From NCBI GenBank assembly GCA_019634915.1, contig JAHCAN010000027.1:1-39438 (forward strand): DNA of 39,438 nucleotides, written 5' to 3'. Below, piece by piece: positions 33,281 through 39,438 of the stretch. The notes under the pieces were generated by a model. It was not told the origin of the DNA, did no database searches, and saw only the letters and a program-made list of their open reading frames with translations. Numbering within the stretch: the stretch's first letter is position 1; the number at the start of each line of letters is the position of its first letter. The stretch comes from Steroidobacteraceae bacterium (GTDB lineage: Bacteria; Pseudomonadota; Gammaproteobacteria; Steroidobacterales; Steroidobacteraceae). The position numbers and the translations under genes were made by a program.

Positions 33281-34036
33281 ATGTCCACACCGAGCCCCGA
33301 TCATGCGCCGCGCGGCCGCGGCGTGTATCTGCTGCCGAACGCGCTGACGACCGGCTGCCTGTTCTCGGGGTTCTACGCGGTGATCGCGGCGATCGACGGC
33401 AATTTCGACCGCGCCGGTCTCGCGGTCTTTGCCGCGATGCTGTTCGACGGCCTCGACGGCCGCGTCGCGCGCTGGACGCGCACCGAGAGCGCCTTCGGCA
33501 AGGAATACGACAGCCTCGCCGACATGGTCGCCTTCGGCCTCGCACCGGCGATCGTGATGTACCAGTGGGGCGTCGAGCGCATCGCCGAGTACGGGCGCGC
33601 CTGGGGCCGCTTCGGCTGGGTGGCGACCTTCTTCTTCGCGGTGGCGGCGGCGCTGCGGCTCGCGCGCTTCAACACGCGCGCGACGAGCCAGGACAAGCGC
33701 TATTTCGAGGGGCTGCCGAGCCCGTCCGCCGCCGCGGTGGTCGCCGCGTATGTGTGGTTCTCGAGCACCTGGCGCGGACCGGGCGGACTGACCGAGCTGA
33801 TCCTCGCGTTCTGCACCACCGTGCTCGCCGGCGCGCTGATGGTGTCGAGCTTCCCGTACATGAGCCTGAAGCAGGTCGACGTCGACAAGCGCGTGCGCTA
33901 CTACTACTTCATCGTCGTGCCGGTGTTCCTCGCGCTGATCGCGATCGATCCGCCGACGATGCTGCTCGCGATGTTCTCCACCTACGCGCTGTCCGCGCCG
34001 GTGCAATGGGTCGTGCGCCGCCTGCGCCGGCTGTGA
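33281..34036 (+). CDS. pssA: CDP-diacylglycerol-serine O-phosphatidyltransferase
   Basis: The 251-residue integral membrane enzyme makes phosphatidylserine, precursor of phosphatidylethanolamine. The CDP-alcohol motif is complete: DGLDGRVARWTRTESAFG, then EYDSLAD, with D56, D59, D77 and D81. The N-terminal LLPNALTTGCLFSGFYA and several hydrophobic helices match the Bacillus-type, membrane-bound PssA. ATGs at 33269 and 33272 are also in frame, but 33281 begins the conserved N-terminus. The stop overlaps the following GTG start by four bases. Confidence 0.93.
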   Translation: MSTPSPDHAPRGRGVYLLPNALTTGCLFSGFYAVIAAIDGNFDRAGLAVFAAMLFDGLDGRVARWTRTESAFGKEYDSLADMVAFGLAPAIVMYQWGVERIAEYGRAWGRFGWVATFFFAVAAALRLARFNTRATSQDKRYFEGLPSPSAAAVVAAYVWFSSTWRGPGGLTELILAFCTTVLAGALMVSSFPYMSLKQVDVDKRVRYYYFIVVPVFLALIAIDPPTMLLAMFSTYALSAPVQWVVRRLRRL

Positions 34037-34710
34037 CCGGCACCGACGCCCGGCGCCGCGCCCACTATCTCGCGGCGCTCGGCATCGATGCCTATGCGTC
34101 GCGGCGTGCGCCCGCCGGGCCGGCCGTCGCGGCTGATGAGCTTGCGGGCGAGTGGGCGACGCTGCGCGCGGCCGTTGCGGCCTGCACGAAGTGCCGGCTT
34201 TGCGAGACGCGCACCCAGACAGTGTTCGGTGTCGGCGATACGCGGGCGCGGTGGCTGGTGGTCGGCGAGGCGCCCGGCGCCGAGGAGGACAAGCGCGGCG
34301 AGCCCTTCGTCGGCCGCGCCGGACAGCTGCTGAACTCGATGCTGCGCGCCGTTGCGCTCTCGCGCGACACGGTGTTCATCGCCAACGTGCTGAAATGCCG
34401 CCCGCCGGGCAACCGCGATCCACGCCCTGACGAGGTTGCCGCCTGCCTGCCCTACCTCGAGCGCCAGGTCGCGCTGATCGAACCGGCGCTGATCCTAGCG
34501 GTCGGGCGGATCGCCGCGCAGAACCTGCTCGGCAGCAACGCGCCGCTCGCGCGCCTGCGTGGCCGCGTGCATCAGTTCGGCGTCTCCGGCACGCCGCTCG
34601 TCGTGACCTATCACCCCGCCTATCTGCTGCGCTCGCCCGGCGAGAAGCGCAAGGCGTGGGAAGACCTCAAGCTCGCCCGGAGCCTCGTCGATGGCCGTCG
34701 CCCGCACTGA
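34033..34710 (+). CDS. Family 4 (UDGa-type) uracil-DNA glycosylase
   Basis: The 225 residues have the iron-sulfur type of UDG. The cluster cysteines are from C51/C54/C57 (CTKCRLC) and C122/C138 ([18 protein letters not shown]), motif A is GEAPGAEED (79-87), and the late [10 protein letters not shown] carries the motif-B histidine. It removes uracil from DNA. GTG 34033 overlaps the pssA stop (GTGA). The 3' end overlaps rimI by 20 bases. In many gammaproteobacteria this gene, rimI and tsaB are neighbours; tsaB is not seen here. Confidence 0.93.
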   Translation: MTGTDARRRAHYLAALGIDAYASRRAPAGPAVAADELAGEWATLRAAVAACTKCRLCETRTQTVFGVGDTRARWLVVGEAPGAEEDKRGEPFVGRAGQLLNSMLRAVALSRDTVFIANVLKCRPPGNRDPRPDEVAACLPYLERQVALIEPALILAVGRIAAQNLLGSNAPLARLRGRVHQFGVSGTPLVVTYHPAYLLRSPGEKRKAWEDLKLARSLVDGRRPH

Positions 34711-35179
34711 GTTGCCGGTCCCCGCGGTCACGCTGCGGGCGATGACCGAGGCCGACGTCGATGCGGTCGTCGCGCTCGAGCACGACTCGTATCCGTTCCC
34801 GTGGAGCGAGGGCATCTTCCGCGACTGCCTGCGTGTCGGCTACGTGTGCCGCGTCGTCGAGCTCGACCATGAGCTGATCGGCTACGGCGTGATGAGCCAT
34901 GGCGCCGGCGAGGCGCACATTCTCAACTTGTGCGTGCGCGCGGCGATGCGCGAACGCGGCATCGGGCGCACGCTGCTGCGCCAGCTGCTCGACTCGGCGG
35001 TGGACGCCGGGATGGACGAGGCCTTCCTCGAAGTGCGGCCGTCGAATGTCGCGGCGATCCGGCTCTACCAGTCACTCGGTTTCGAGCCGGTCGGCGTGCG
35101 CCGCGGCTATTACCAGGCGGTCGGCGGGCGCGAGGACGCGACGGTGCTGCGGCTCGACCTGCGCTCGCTCTCCCGATGA
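34691..35179 (+). CDS. rimI: Ribosomal protein S18 alanine N-acetyltransferase
   Basis: The 162-residue GNAT protein has the N-terminal LRAMTEADVDAVVALEHDSYPFPWSEGIF typical of RimI (quoted in part), the acetyl-CoA loop RERGIGRTLL, EVRPSNVAAIRLYQSLGFE and the C-terminal GYY motif. RimI acetylates the N-terminal Ala of S18 and possibly other proteins. Translation starts at ATG 34691 inside the UDG gene. It is a common partner of UDG/tsaB genes. Confidence 0.93.
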   Translation: MAVARTELPVPAVTLRAMTEADVDAVVALEHDSYPFPWSEGIFRDCLRVGYVCRVVELDHELIGYGVMSHGAGEAHILNLCVRAAMRERGIGRTLLRQLLDSAVDAGMDEAFLEVRPSNVAAIRLYQSLGFEPVGVRRGYYQAVGGREDATVLRLDLRSLSR

Positions 35180-35188
35180 GGACCCTGC

Positions 35189-36022
35189 ATGCCTGAGTCA
35201 GACAGCTCCCTGGATCGCGCGGCACACGAGGCGCCGCGCCGCGACGCCACGCTCGCCCGCCTGTTCGATCTGACCGGACGGGTCGCGATCGTCACCGGCG
35301 GCTCGCGCGGCCTCGGCCTGCAGGTCGCGCACGCGCTCGGCGAATTCGGTGCATCGCTCGCGCTGGTCGCACGCAAGCAGGCTGATCTCGACACCGCGGT
35401 CCGGCAACTCGAGGCGGCGGGCTGCGCCGCCGCGGGTTTCGTTGCCGACCTGGGCGAGCCGGCGGCCTCAGGCGAGCTGGCCGCGCGCGTGATCGGGCAT
35501 TTCGGCCGGATCGACATCCTCGTGAACAATGCCGGCGCCGTGTGGGGCGCACCCGCGGAGGATTATCCGCTCGACGGCTGGCGCAAGGTCATCGACCTGA
35601 ACGTGACGGGACTGTTCCTGCTGACCCAGGCGGTCGCGCGTCGCGCGTTCCTGCCGCAGGGCAGGGGCGCGGTCGTCAATGTCGCATCCATCGAGGGCCT
35701 GCAGGGCCATCATCCCGATCGTCCGGGGACGATCGCGTACAACACCGCCAAGGGCGCGGTCATCAACATGACGCGCGCGCTCGCCGCCGAATGGGGGCCG
35801 CGCAACATCCGCGTCAATGCGCTCGCGCCGGGTTTCTTCCCGTCGAAGATGACGCAGGCGACGCTCGATGCGCACGGCGACGGGATCCTGCGCGAGACCC
35901 CGCTCGGCAAGCTCGGCGGCGACACCGATCTGATGGGTGCGGCGTTGCTGCTCGCCTCCGACGCCGGCGGCCACATCACCGGACAGGTACTCGTCGTCGA
36001 CGGCGGCGCGACGATCATCTGA
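35189..36022 (+). CDS. Short-chain dehydrogenase/reductase
   Basis: The 277 residues form a classical SDR: cofactor loop TGGSRGLG (36-43), NNAG, active-site serine in NVASIEG, the YxxxK pair in AYNTAKGA and the C-terminal ITGQVLVVDGG. A 25-residue N-terminal extension precedes the Rossmann fold. An arginine/lysine after the second strand (VARKQ) suggests NADP(H). The substrate is unknown; the sequence type resembles gluconate 5-dehydrogenase/3-oxoacyl reductase relatives. GAGGA upstream of ATG 35189 supports the start. It follows rimI by 9 bases and is convergent with the Lrp-family gene. Confidence 0.9.
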   Translation: MPESDSSLDRAAHEAPRRDATLARLFDLTGRVAIVTGGSRGLGLQVAHALGEFGASLALVARKQADLDTAVRQLEAAGCAAAGFVADLGEPAASGELAARVIGHFGRIDILVNNAGAVWGAPAEDYPLDGWRKVIDLNVTGLFLLTQAVARRAFLPQGRGAVVNVASIEGLQGHHPDRPGTIAYNTAKGAVINMTRALAAEWGPRNIRVNALAPGFFPSKMTQATLDAHGDGILRETPLGKLGGDTDLMGAALLLASDAGGHITGQVLVVDGGATII

Positions 36023-36071
36023 GACGGCAGACGGATTGCGGGGCGGCGCGTGGATCGCGCGGTGCGCGGCC

Positions 36072-36548
36072 TCAGCGCAGCGCGAGCGGCAGCTGGGTCG
36101 TTTCCTTGACGACCGTCATCGCGATCGACGAACTGAGCGACTGGATTCCCGGGATCTTCGAGAGCTGGTCGAGGAAGAACGCTTCGTAGGCCTTGATGTC
36201 GCGCGCGACGATGCGCAGCAGGAAATCCCAGTCCCCCATCAGCGTGTAGCACTCGAGCACTTCGGGATGGCGCCGGATCGCCTGGTCGAAGCGCACCAGG
36301 TTGTCGCGCCCGTGGGCAACGAGCTTCACGTGCGCGAACACCGTGACGCCGAGTCCCACTTTCTCGCGGTCGAGCAGTGCCACGCGCTGGCGGATCACGC
36401 CCTGTTCCTCGAGCCTGCGCACCCTGCGCCAGCAGGTCGTGACCGCGAGGCCCACGCGCTCGGCGAGCTCGGCGGCCGACAGGGCGCCGTTCTTCTGCAA
36501 CGCATCCAGCACTCGCAGGTCGGTGCGGTCGAGTCCCGACTGGGGCAT
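36072..36548 (-). CDS. Lrp/AsnC-family regulator, likely BkdR-like activator of the bkd operon
   Basis: The 158 residues have an N-terminal helix-turn-helix (about 8-60, LSAAELAERVGL then TTCWRRVRRLEEQGVI) and a C-terminal RAM/AsnC ligand-binding domain (about 70-150, with VLECYTLMGDWDFLLRI). It is divergent from the branched-chain 2-oxoacid dehydrogenase genes. In Pseudomonas putida the Lrp homologue BkdR occupies the same position and activates bkd in response to branched-chain amino acids; by analogy this is the local regulator (inference). It may also repress its own gene. Confidence 0.9.
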   Translation of the reverse strand: MPQSGLDRTDLRVLDALQKNGALSAAELAERVGLAVTTCWRRVRRLEEQGVIRQRVALLDREKVGLGVTVFAHVKLVAHGRDNLVRFDQAIRRHPEVLECYTLMGDWDFLLRIVARDIKAYEAFFLDQLSKIPGIQSLSSSIAMTVVKETTQLPLALR

Positions 36549-36671
36549 ATGTTCCGCTATTCATCCAAAAGTGGAATAATCGTTTTTTATTCTGGACATA
36601 TCTGATTCCCTTTGCAATGCGTCTGGCCCACTGTCGGTGCATAGTGGGCGATGGGGTCAAGGAGTCGCGAC
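36549..36671. promoter_or_regulatory. bkd control region with Lrp-type half-site array
   Basis: This is the most AT-rich stretch in the window. It contains TATTC (36558-36562), GAATAA (36574-36579) and TTATTC (36587-36592), so two inverted half-site pairs share the middle site with regular spacing; TCCA-N4-TGGA (36564-36575) overlaps them. A T6 tract lies at 36583-36588. The pattern fits wrapping by an Lrp-family octamer. AAGGAG (36659-36664) is the E1-alpha ribosome-binding site. Confidence 0.5.
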
Positions 36672-37913
36672 ATGGCGAATCGTCTGCGCACGAGACTGCA
36701 CGTTCCTCATCCGCCGGCCCGGCCGGGCGACCGGGCCGATTTCAGCTATCTGAAGCTGCAGCCCGCCGGCGCGCAGCCGCGTCCTGACGTGAAAGTGTCG
36801 CCGCAGGCCACGCTGCCGCTCGCGACCGGGCTCGTGCGCGTGCTCGACGACGAGCATCGTGCCGTCGGTCCCTGGGATCCGCGGCTCGACCCCGAAGTGC
36901 TGCAGATGGGCCTGCGCCACATGCTGCTCACCCGCGTATTCGACGAGCGCATGCAGCGCACGCAGCGCCAGGGCCGCATCTCCTTTTACATGCGCTGCCA
37001 CGGCGAGGAGGCCGTATCGGTCGCGGCCGCCATGGCGCTGCGCCCGGCCGACATGCTGTTCCCGTCGTATCGCAACCAGGGTTTCTACATGGTGCGCGGG
37101 CGGCCGCTGGTCGACCTGATGTGCCAGCTGCTCTCGAACACGCGCGACATGTGCAAGGGCCGCCAGCTGCCGGTGATGTACCACTGGCGGCAGGGCAACA
37201 TCTTCTCGATATCGGGCAATCTGACGACGCAGTTTCCGCAGGCGGTCGGCTGGGCGATGGCCGCCGCGATCAAGGGCGAGGACCACGTCGCGGCGACCTG
37301 GATCGGCGAGGGCGCGAGCGCCGAGGGTGATTTCCACGCCGGCATGGTGTTCGCCGAGGTCTACCAGGCGCCGGTGCTGCTGAACATCGTCAACAACCAG
37401 TGGGCGATCTCGACCTTCCAGGGCTTCGCGGGCGGCGAGCGGTCCACGTTCGCGGCGCGCGGTCCGGGTTACGGCGTCGCTGGCGTACGCGTCGACGGCA
37501 ACGACTTCCTGGCCGTGCACGCGGTGACCCAGTGGGCCGCCGAGCGCGCGCGCAAGGGCGGCGGCCCCACGCTGATCGAACACGTGACCTATCGGGCCTC
37601 CGCCCACTCGACCAGCGATGATCCGTCCCGCTACCGCCCGAAGGACGAGTACGAGCGCTGGCCGCTCGGCGATCCGGTCGAGCGCCTGAAACAGCACCTG
37701 ATCGCGCTCGGCGAGTGGTCGGAGGAGCGCCACGCGAAGCTCGTCAAGGAGCTCGACGAGCAGGTCGGCGCGTCATGGCGCGAAGCCACGAAGTTCGGCA
37801 CGCTGAACGAAGGGCCGCGGCTCGAGCCCGACCTGATGTTCGAGGATGTGTTCAAGGAGATGCCCGCGCATCTCGTGCGCCAGCGCGAGCAGCTGCGCAC
37901 GGAGCGGGGTTGA
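36672..37913 (+). CDS. bkdA1: Branched-chain 2-oxoacid dehydrogenase E1 alpha subunit
   Basis: The 413 residues carry the ThDP motif starting GEGASAEGDFHAG and ending near NNQWAIS, plus the conserved SFYMRCHGEEA and YRASAHSTSDDPSRYRP (phosphorylation-loop region in animal homologues). The length and the N-terminal extension of about 60 residues match Pseudomonas BkdA1. With E1 beta it decarboxylates the 2-oxo acids of Val, Leu and Ile. AAGGAG seven bases before ATG 36672 supports the start. It is first in bkdA1-bkdA2-bkdB and divergent from the Lrp-family gene. Confidence 0.95.
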   Translation: MANRLRTRLHVPHPPARPGDRADFSYLKLQPAGAQPRPDVKVSPQATLPLATGLVRVLDDEHRAVGPWDPRLDPEVLQMGLRHMLLTRVFDERMQRTQRQGRISFYMRCHGEEAVSVAAAMALRPADMLFPSYRNQGFYMVRGRPLVDLMCQLLSNTRDMCKGRQLPVMYHWRQGNIFSISGNLTTQFPQAVGWAMAAAIKGEDHVAATWIGEGASAEGDFHAGMVFAEVYQAPVLLNIVNNQWAISTFQGFAGGERSTFAARGPGYGVAGVRVDGNDFLAVHAVTQWAAERARKGGGPTLIEHVTYRASAHSTSDDPSRYRPKDEYERWPLGDPVERLKQHLIALGEWSEERHAKLVKELDEQVGASWREATKFGTLNEGPRLEPDLMFEDVFKEMPAHLVRQREQLRTERG

Positions 37914-37916
37914 GCC

Positions 37917-38933
37917 ATGGCCAGGATGAACATGATCCAGGCGCTCAATTCCGCGATGGACGTGATGCTCGGGCGCGATCCGGGCGTGGTCGTGCTCGGC
38001 GAGGACATCGGCTATTTCGGCGGCGTGTTCCGCACCACCGACGGTCTGCAGCGCAAATACGGCGAGCATCGCGTGCTCGATACGCCGATTTCCGAGCTCG
38101 GCATCGTCGCGAGCGCGATCGGCATGGCGGTCAACGGCCTGCGGCCGGTCGCGGAGATCCAGTTCGCCGACTACATCTATCCCGGTTACGACCAGATCGT
38201 CAGCGAGCTCGCGCGGCTGCGCTATCGCAGCGCCGGCGAGTTCTACGCGCCGGTGACGATCCGCACGCCCTGCGGCGGCGGCATCCGCGGCGGCCAGACC
38301 CATTCGCAGAGCCCGGAGGCGATCTTCGCGCACATCTGCGGCATCAAGGTCGTGATGCCGTCGAATCCCTACGATGCGAAGGGCCTGCTGATTGCGGCGA
38401 TCGAGGACGACGACCCGGTCATCTTTCTCGAGCCGAAGCGGCTCTACAACGGGCCGTTCGACGGCGATCCGGACAAGCCCGCGGTGCCCTGGAGCGCGCA
38501 TCCGGGCGGCGAAGTGCCCGACGGGCATTACACCGTGCCGATCAGCAAGGCGCAGGTCGTGCGCACCGGCAACGACGTGACGATCATCGCCTACGGCACG
38601 ATGGTGCACGTGGCCGAAGCGGCCGCCCGCTCGCTCGGCCTCGACGCCGAGGTCATCGACGTGCGCACGATCGTGCCCCTCGATGCGCAGACGCTGTGCG
38701 AATCGGTGCAGCGCACGGGCCGCTGCCTGATCGTGCACGAGGCGACACGCTTCGGTGGCTTCGGTGCCGAGATTTCCGCGACGATCCAGGAGCATTGCTT
38801 CTGGCAGCTGCAGGCGCCGATCGGTCGCGTGGCCGGCTGGGACACGCCGTATCCGCACGCCTTCGAATGGGAGTATTTTCCCGGCCAGAAGCGGGTGGCG
38901 ATGGCGCTCGAGGCCGTCATGTCGGCAAGCTGA
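37917..38933 (+). CDS. bkdA2: Branched-chain 2-oxoacid dehydrogenase E1 beta subunit
   Basis: The 338 residues include VLGEDIGYFGGVFRTTDGL, DTPISELGIVASAIGMA, EIQFADYIYPGYDQIVSE (the family region that shapes the active site), the C-terminal transketolase domain with VIDVRTIVPLD and HEATRFGGFGAEI. It pairs with E1 alpha as an alpha2beta2 heterotetramer. It starts three bases after the bkdA1 stop, so the two are coupled. Length is standard for the family. Confidence 0.96.
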   Translation: MARMNMIQALNSAMDVMLGRDPGVVVLGEDIGYFGGVFRTTDGLQRKYGEHRVLDTPISELGIVASAIGMAVNGLRPVAEIQFADYIYPGYDQIVSELARLRYRSAGEFYAPVTIRTPCGGGIRGGQTHSQSPEAIFAHICGIKVVMPSNPYDAKGLLIAAIEDDDPVIFLEPKRLYNGPFDGDPDKPAVPWSAHPGGEVPDGHYTVPISKAQVVRTGNDVTIIAYGTMVHVAEAAARSLGLDAEVIDVRTIVPLDAQTLCESVQRTGRCLIVHEATRFGGFGAEISATIQEHCFWQLQAPIGRVAGWDTPYPHAFEWEYFPGQKRVAMALEAVMSAS

Positions 38934-38948
38934 ACGCACGGGGGCAGG

Positions 38949-39438
38949 ATGGCGCAGTACATATTCAAGATGCCCGATCTCGGCGAAGGCACGGTTTCGG
39001 CCGAGGTGATGCAATGGCACGTCAAGGCCGGCGATGTCGTGCAGGAAGACCAGATCATCGCCGACGTCATGACCGAGAAAGCCGCGATCGAGATTCCGGC
39101 GCCGGTGTCGGGACGCGTCGTCAGGACACAGGGCGAGCCGGGCGAGATGATCGCGGTCGGGTCGGAGCTGATCGTGTTCGACACCGACACCGACACCGAC
39201 ACCGATGCCGATGCGGGTTCCGCGTCGGCGGGCGCGGCTCCGGTTGCGGCAGCGGATGCGACTGCCGGGCCGGCCGCTGCGGTCGCTTCGGCGCCCGCGG
39301 CGGACGCGCCTGCCTCCGGCCGCGTCATGGCCTCGCCGGCGACCCGGCGGCGCGCGAAGGAGGCGGGCATCGACCTGCAGACGATCCCGGGCACAGGCCC
39401 CGGCGGCCGAGTCACGCGCGAGGATTTCGAGGCCGCCG
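38949..39438 (+). CDS. bkdB: Branched-chain 2-oxoacid dehydrogenase E2, N-terminal part (cut by window end)
   Basis: The frame stays open from ATG 38949 to the window end (163 residues visible). It has a lipoyl domain (about 1-78) with K44 in VMTEKAAIEI, an Asp/Thr then Ala-rich linker (about 78-125), and the beginning of the subunit-binding domain (SPATRRRAKEAGIDL...GPGGRVTREDF). The catalytic domain lies beyond the window. The linker begins with a short tandem repeat. It is third in the bkd operon, 15 bases after bkdA2; lpdV may follow. Confidence 0.93.
   Translation, partial: MAQYIFKMPDLGEGTVSAEVMQWHVKAGDVVQEDQIIADVMTEKAAIEIPAPVSGRVVRTQGEPGEMIAVGSELIVFDTDTDTDTDADAGSASAGAAPVAAADATAGPAAAVASAPAADAPASGRVMASPATRRRAKEAGIDLQTIPGTGPGGRVTREDFEAA
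39180..39203 (+). repeat. Hexanucleotide tandem repeat in the bkdB linker
   Basis: Four perfect GACACC units, then GATGCC and GATGCG, encode an Asp-Thr/Asp-Ala run directly after the lipoyl domain. The unit length is a multiple of three, so slippage would change linker length without breaking the frame. Confidence 0.85.

Noticed and set aside
36046-36060. Small hairpin between the SDR and Lrp-family genes as a terminator
   Set aside because: The stem is only five GC pairs without a T tract; such stems arise by chance at this GC content.

Overview
The window is very GC-rich, densely coded chromosomal DNA from a gammaproteobacterium. I infer a relative of the Xanthomonadales/Nevskiales/Steroidobacterales or pseudomonad groups. 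The reasons are the gene neighbourhoods DUF3108-purN-purM-DUF2066-CDP-alcohol transferase-hda, DUF1289-grxD-rnt-pyrC, metG/rnfB/nth and mrp-dcd, the homodimeric aceE-type pyruvate dehydrogenase, and type IV pilus ATPases. There are no rRNA, tRNA, CRISPR, phage or insertion-sequence features that I can support, and no gene-free stretch over 300 bases.

Layout. 1-4.2 kb: the 3' part of an amidohydrolase, an OmpR-type response regulator with its sensor kinase, and a small PsiF-like secreted protein. 4.3-8.1 kb: nadC, a PuuD-like membrane protein, DUF1289 with monothiol glutaredoxin, RNase T and dihydroorotase. 8.3-14.2 kb: the pyruvate dehydrogenase operon aceE-aceF-lpdA, where E3 carries its own lipoyl domain. 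14.1-17.4 kb, reverse strand: metG, an orphan RnfB-type ferredoxin and nth, tightly coupled. 17.4-22.2 kb, reverse strand: two PilT-family retraction ATPases below an unusual soluble Ser/Thr kinase with an N-terminal HEAT-repeat solenoid. 22.4-25.3 kb: mrp/apbC and dcd. 25.3-30 kb: DUF3108, purN and purM (reverse), then DUF2066, a CDP-alcohol phosphatidyltransferase and hda (forward). 30-36 kb: wrbA, acylphosphatase, lytic transglycosylase, proS, pssA, a family-4 uracil-DNA glycosylase, rimI and an SDR oxidoreductase. 36-39.4 kb: an Lrp-family regulator divergent from a branched-chain 2-oxoacid dehydrogenase operon (E1 alpha, E1 beta, start of E2) that runs off the end.

The standout is dcd. 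Its frame is interrupted by a complete 411-residue intein (23831-25063) with all splicing residues and a two-motif LAGLIDADG homing endonuclease. It sits immediately before the serine that aligns with the catalytic Ser111 of E. coli dCTP deaminase, so the +1 splicing nucleophile is also the predicted active-site serine. Removing the intein leaves a normal 188-residue enzyme. Rare and AT-ending codons in the intein and in the first codons flanking it suggest recent homing with co-conversion.

Other points worth attention: the HEAT-kinase/PilT pair module lying between metG and mrp; the rnf cluster reduced to rnfB alone; three divergent gene pairs whose overlapping or symmetric -10 elements lie so close to the start codons that several transcripts should be leaderless or nearly so; and an Lrp-type half-site array in the bkd control region.
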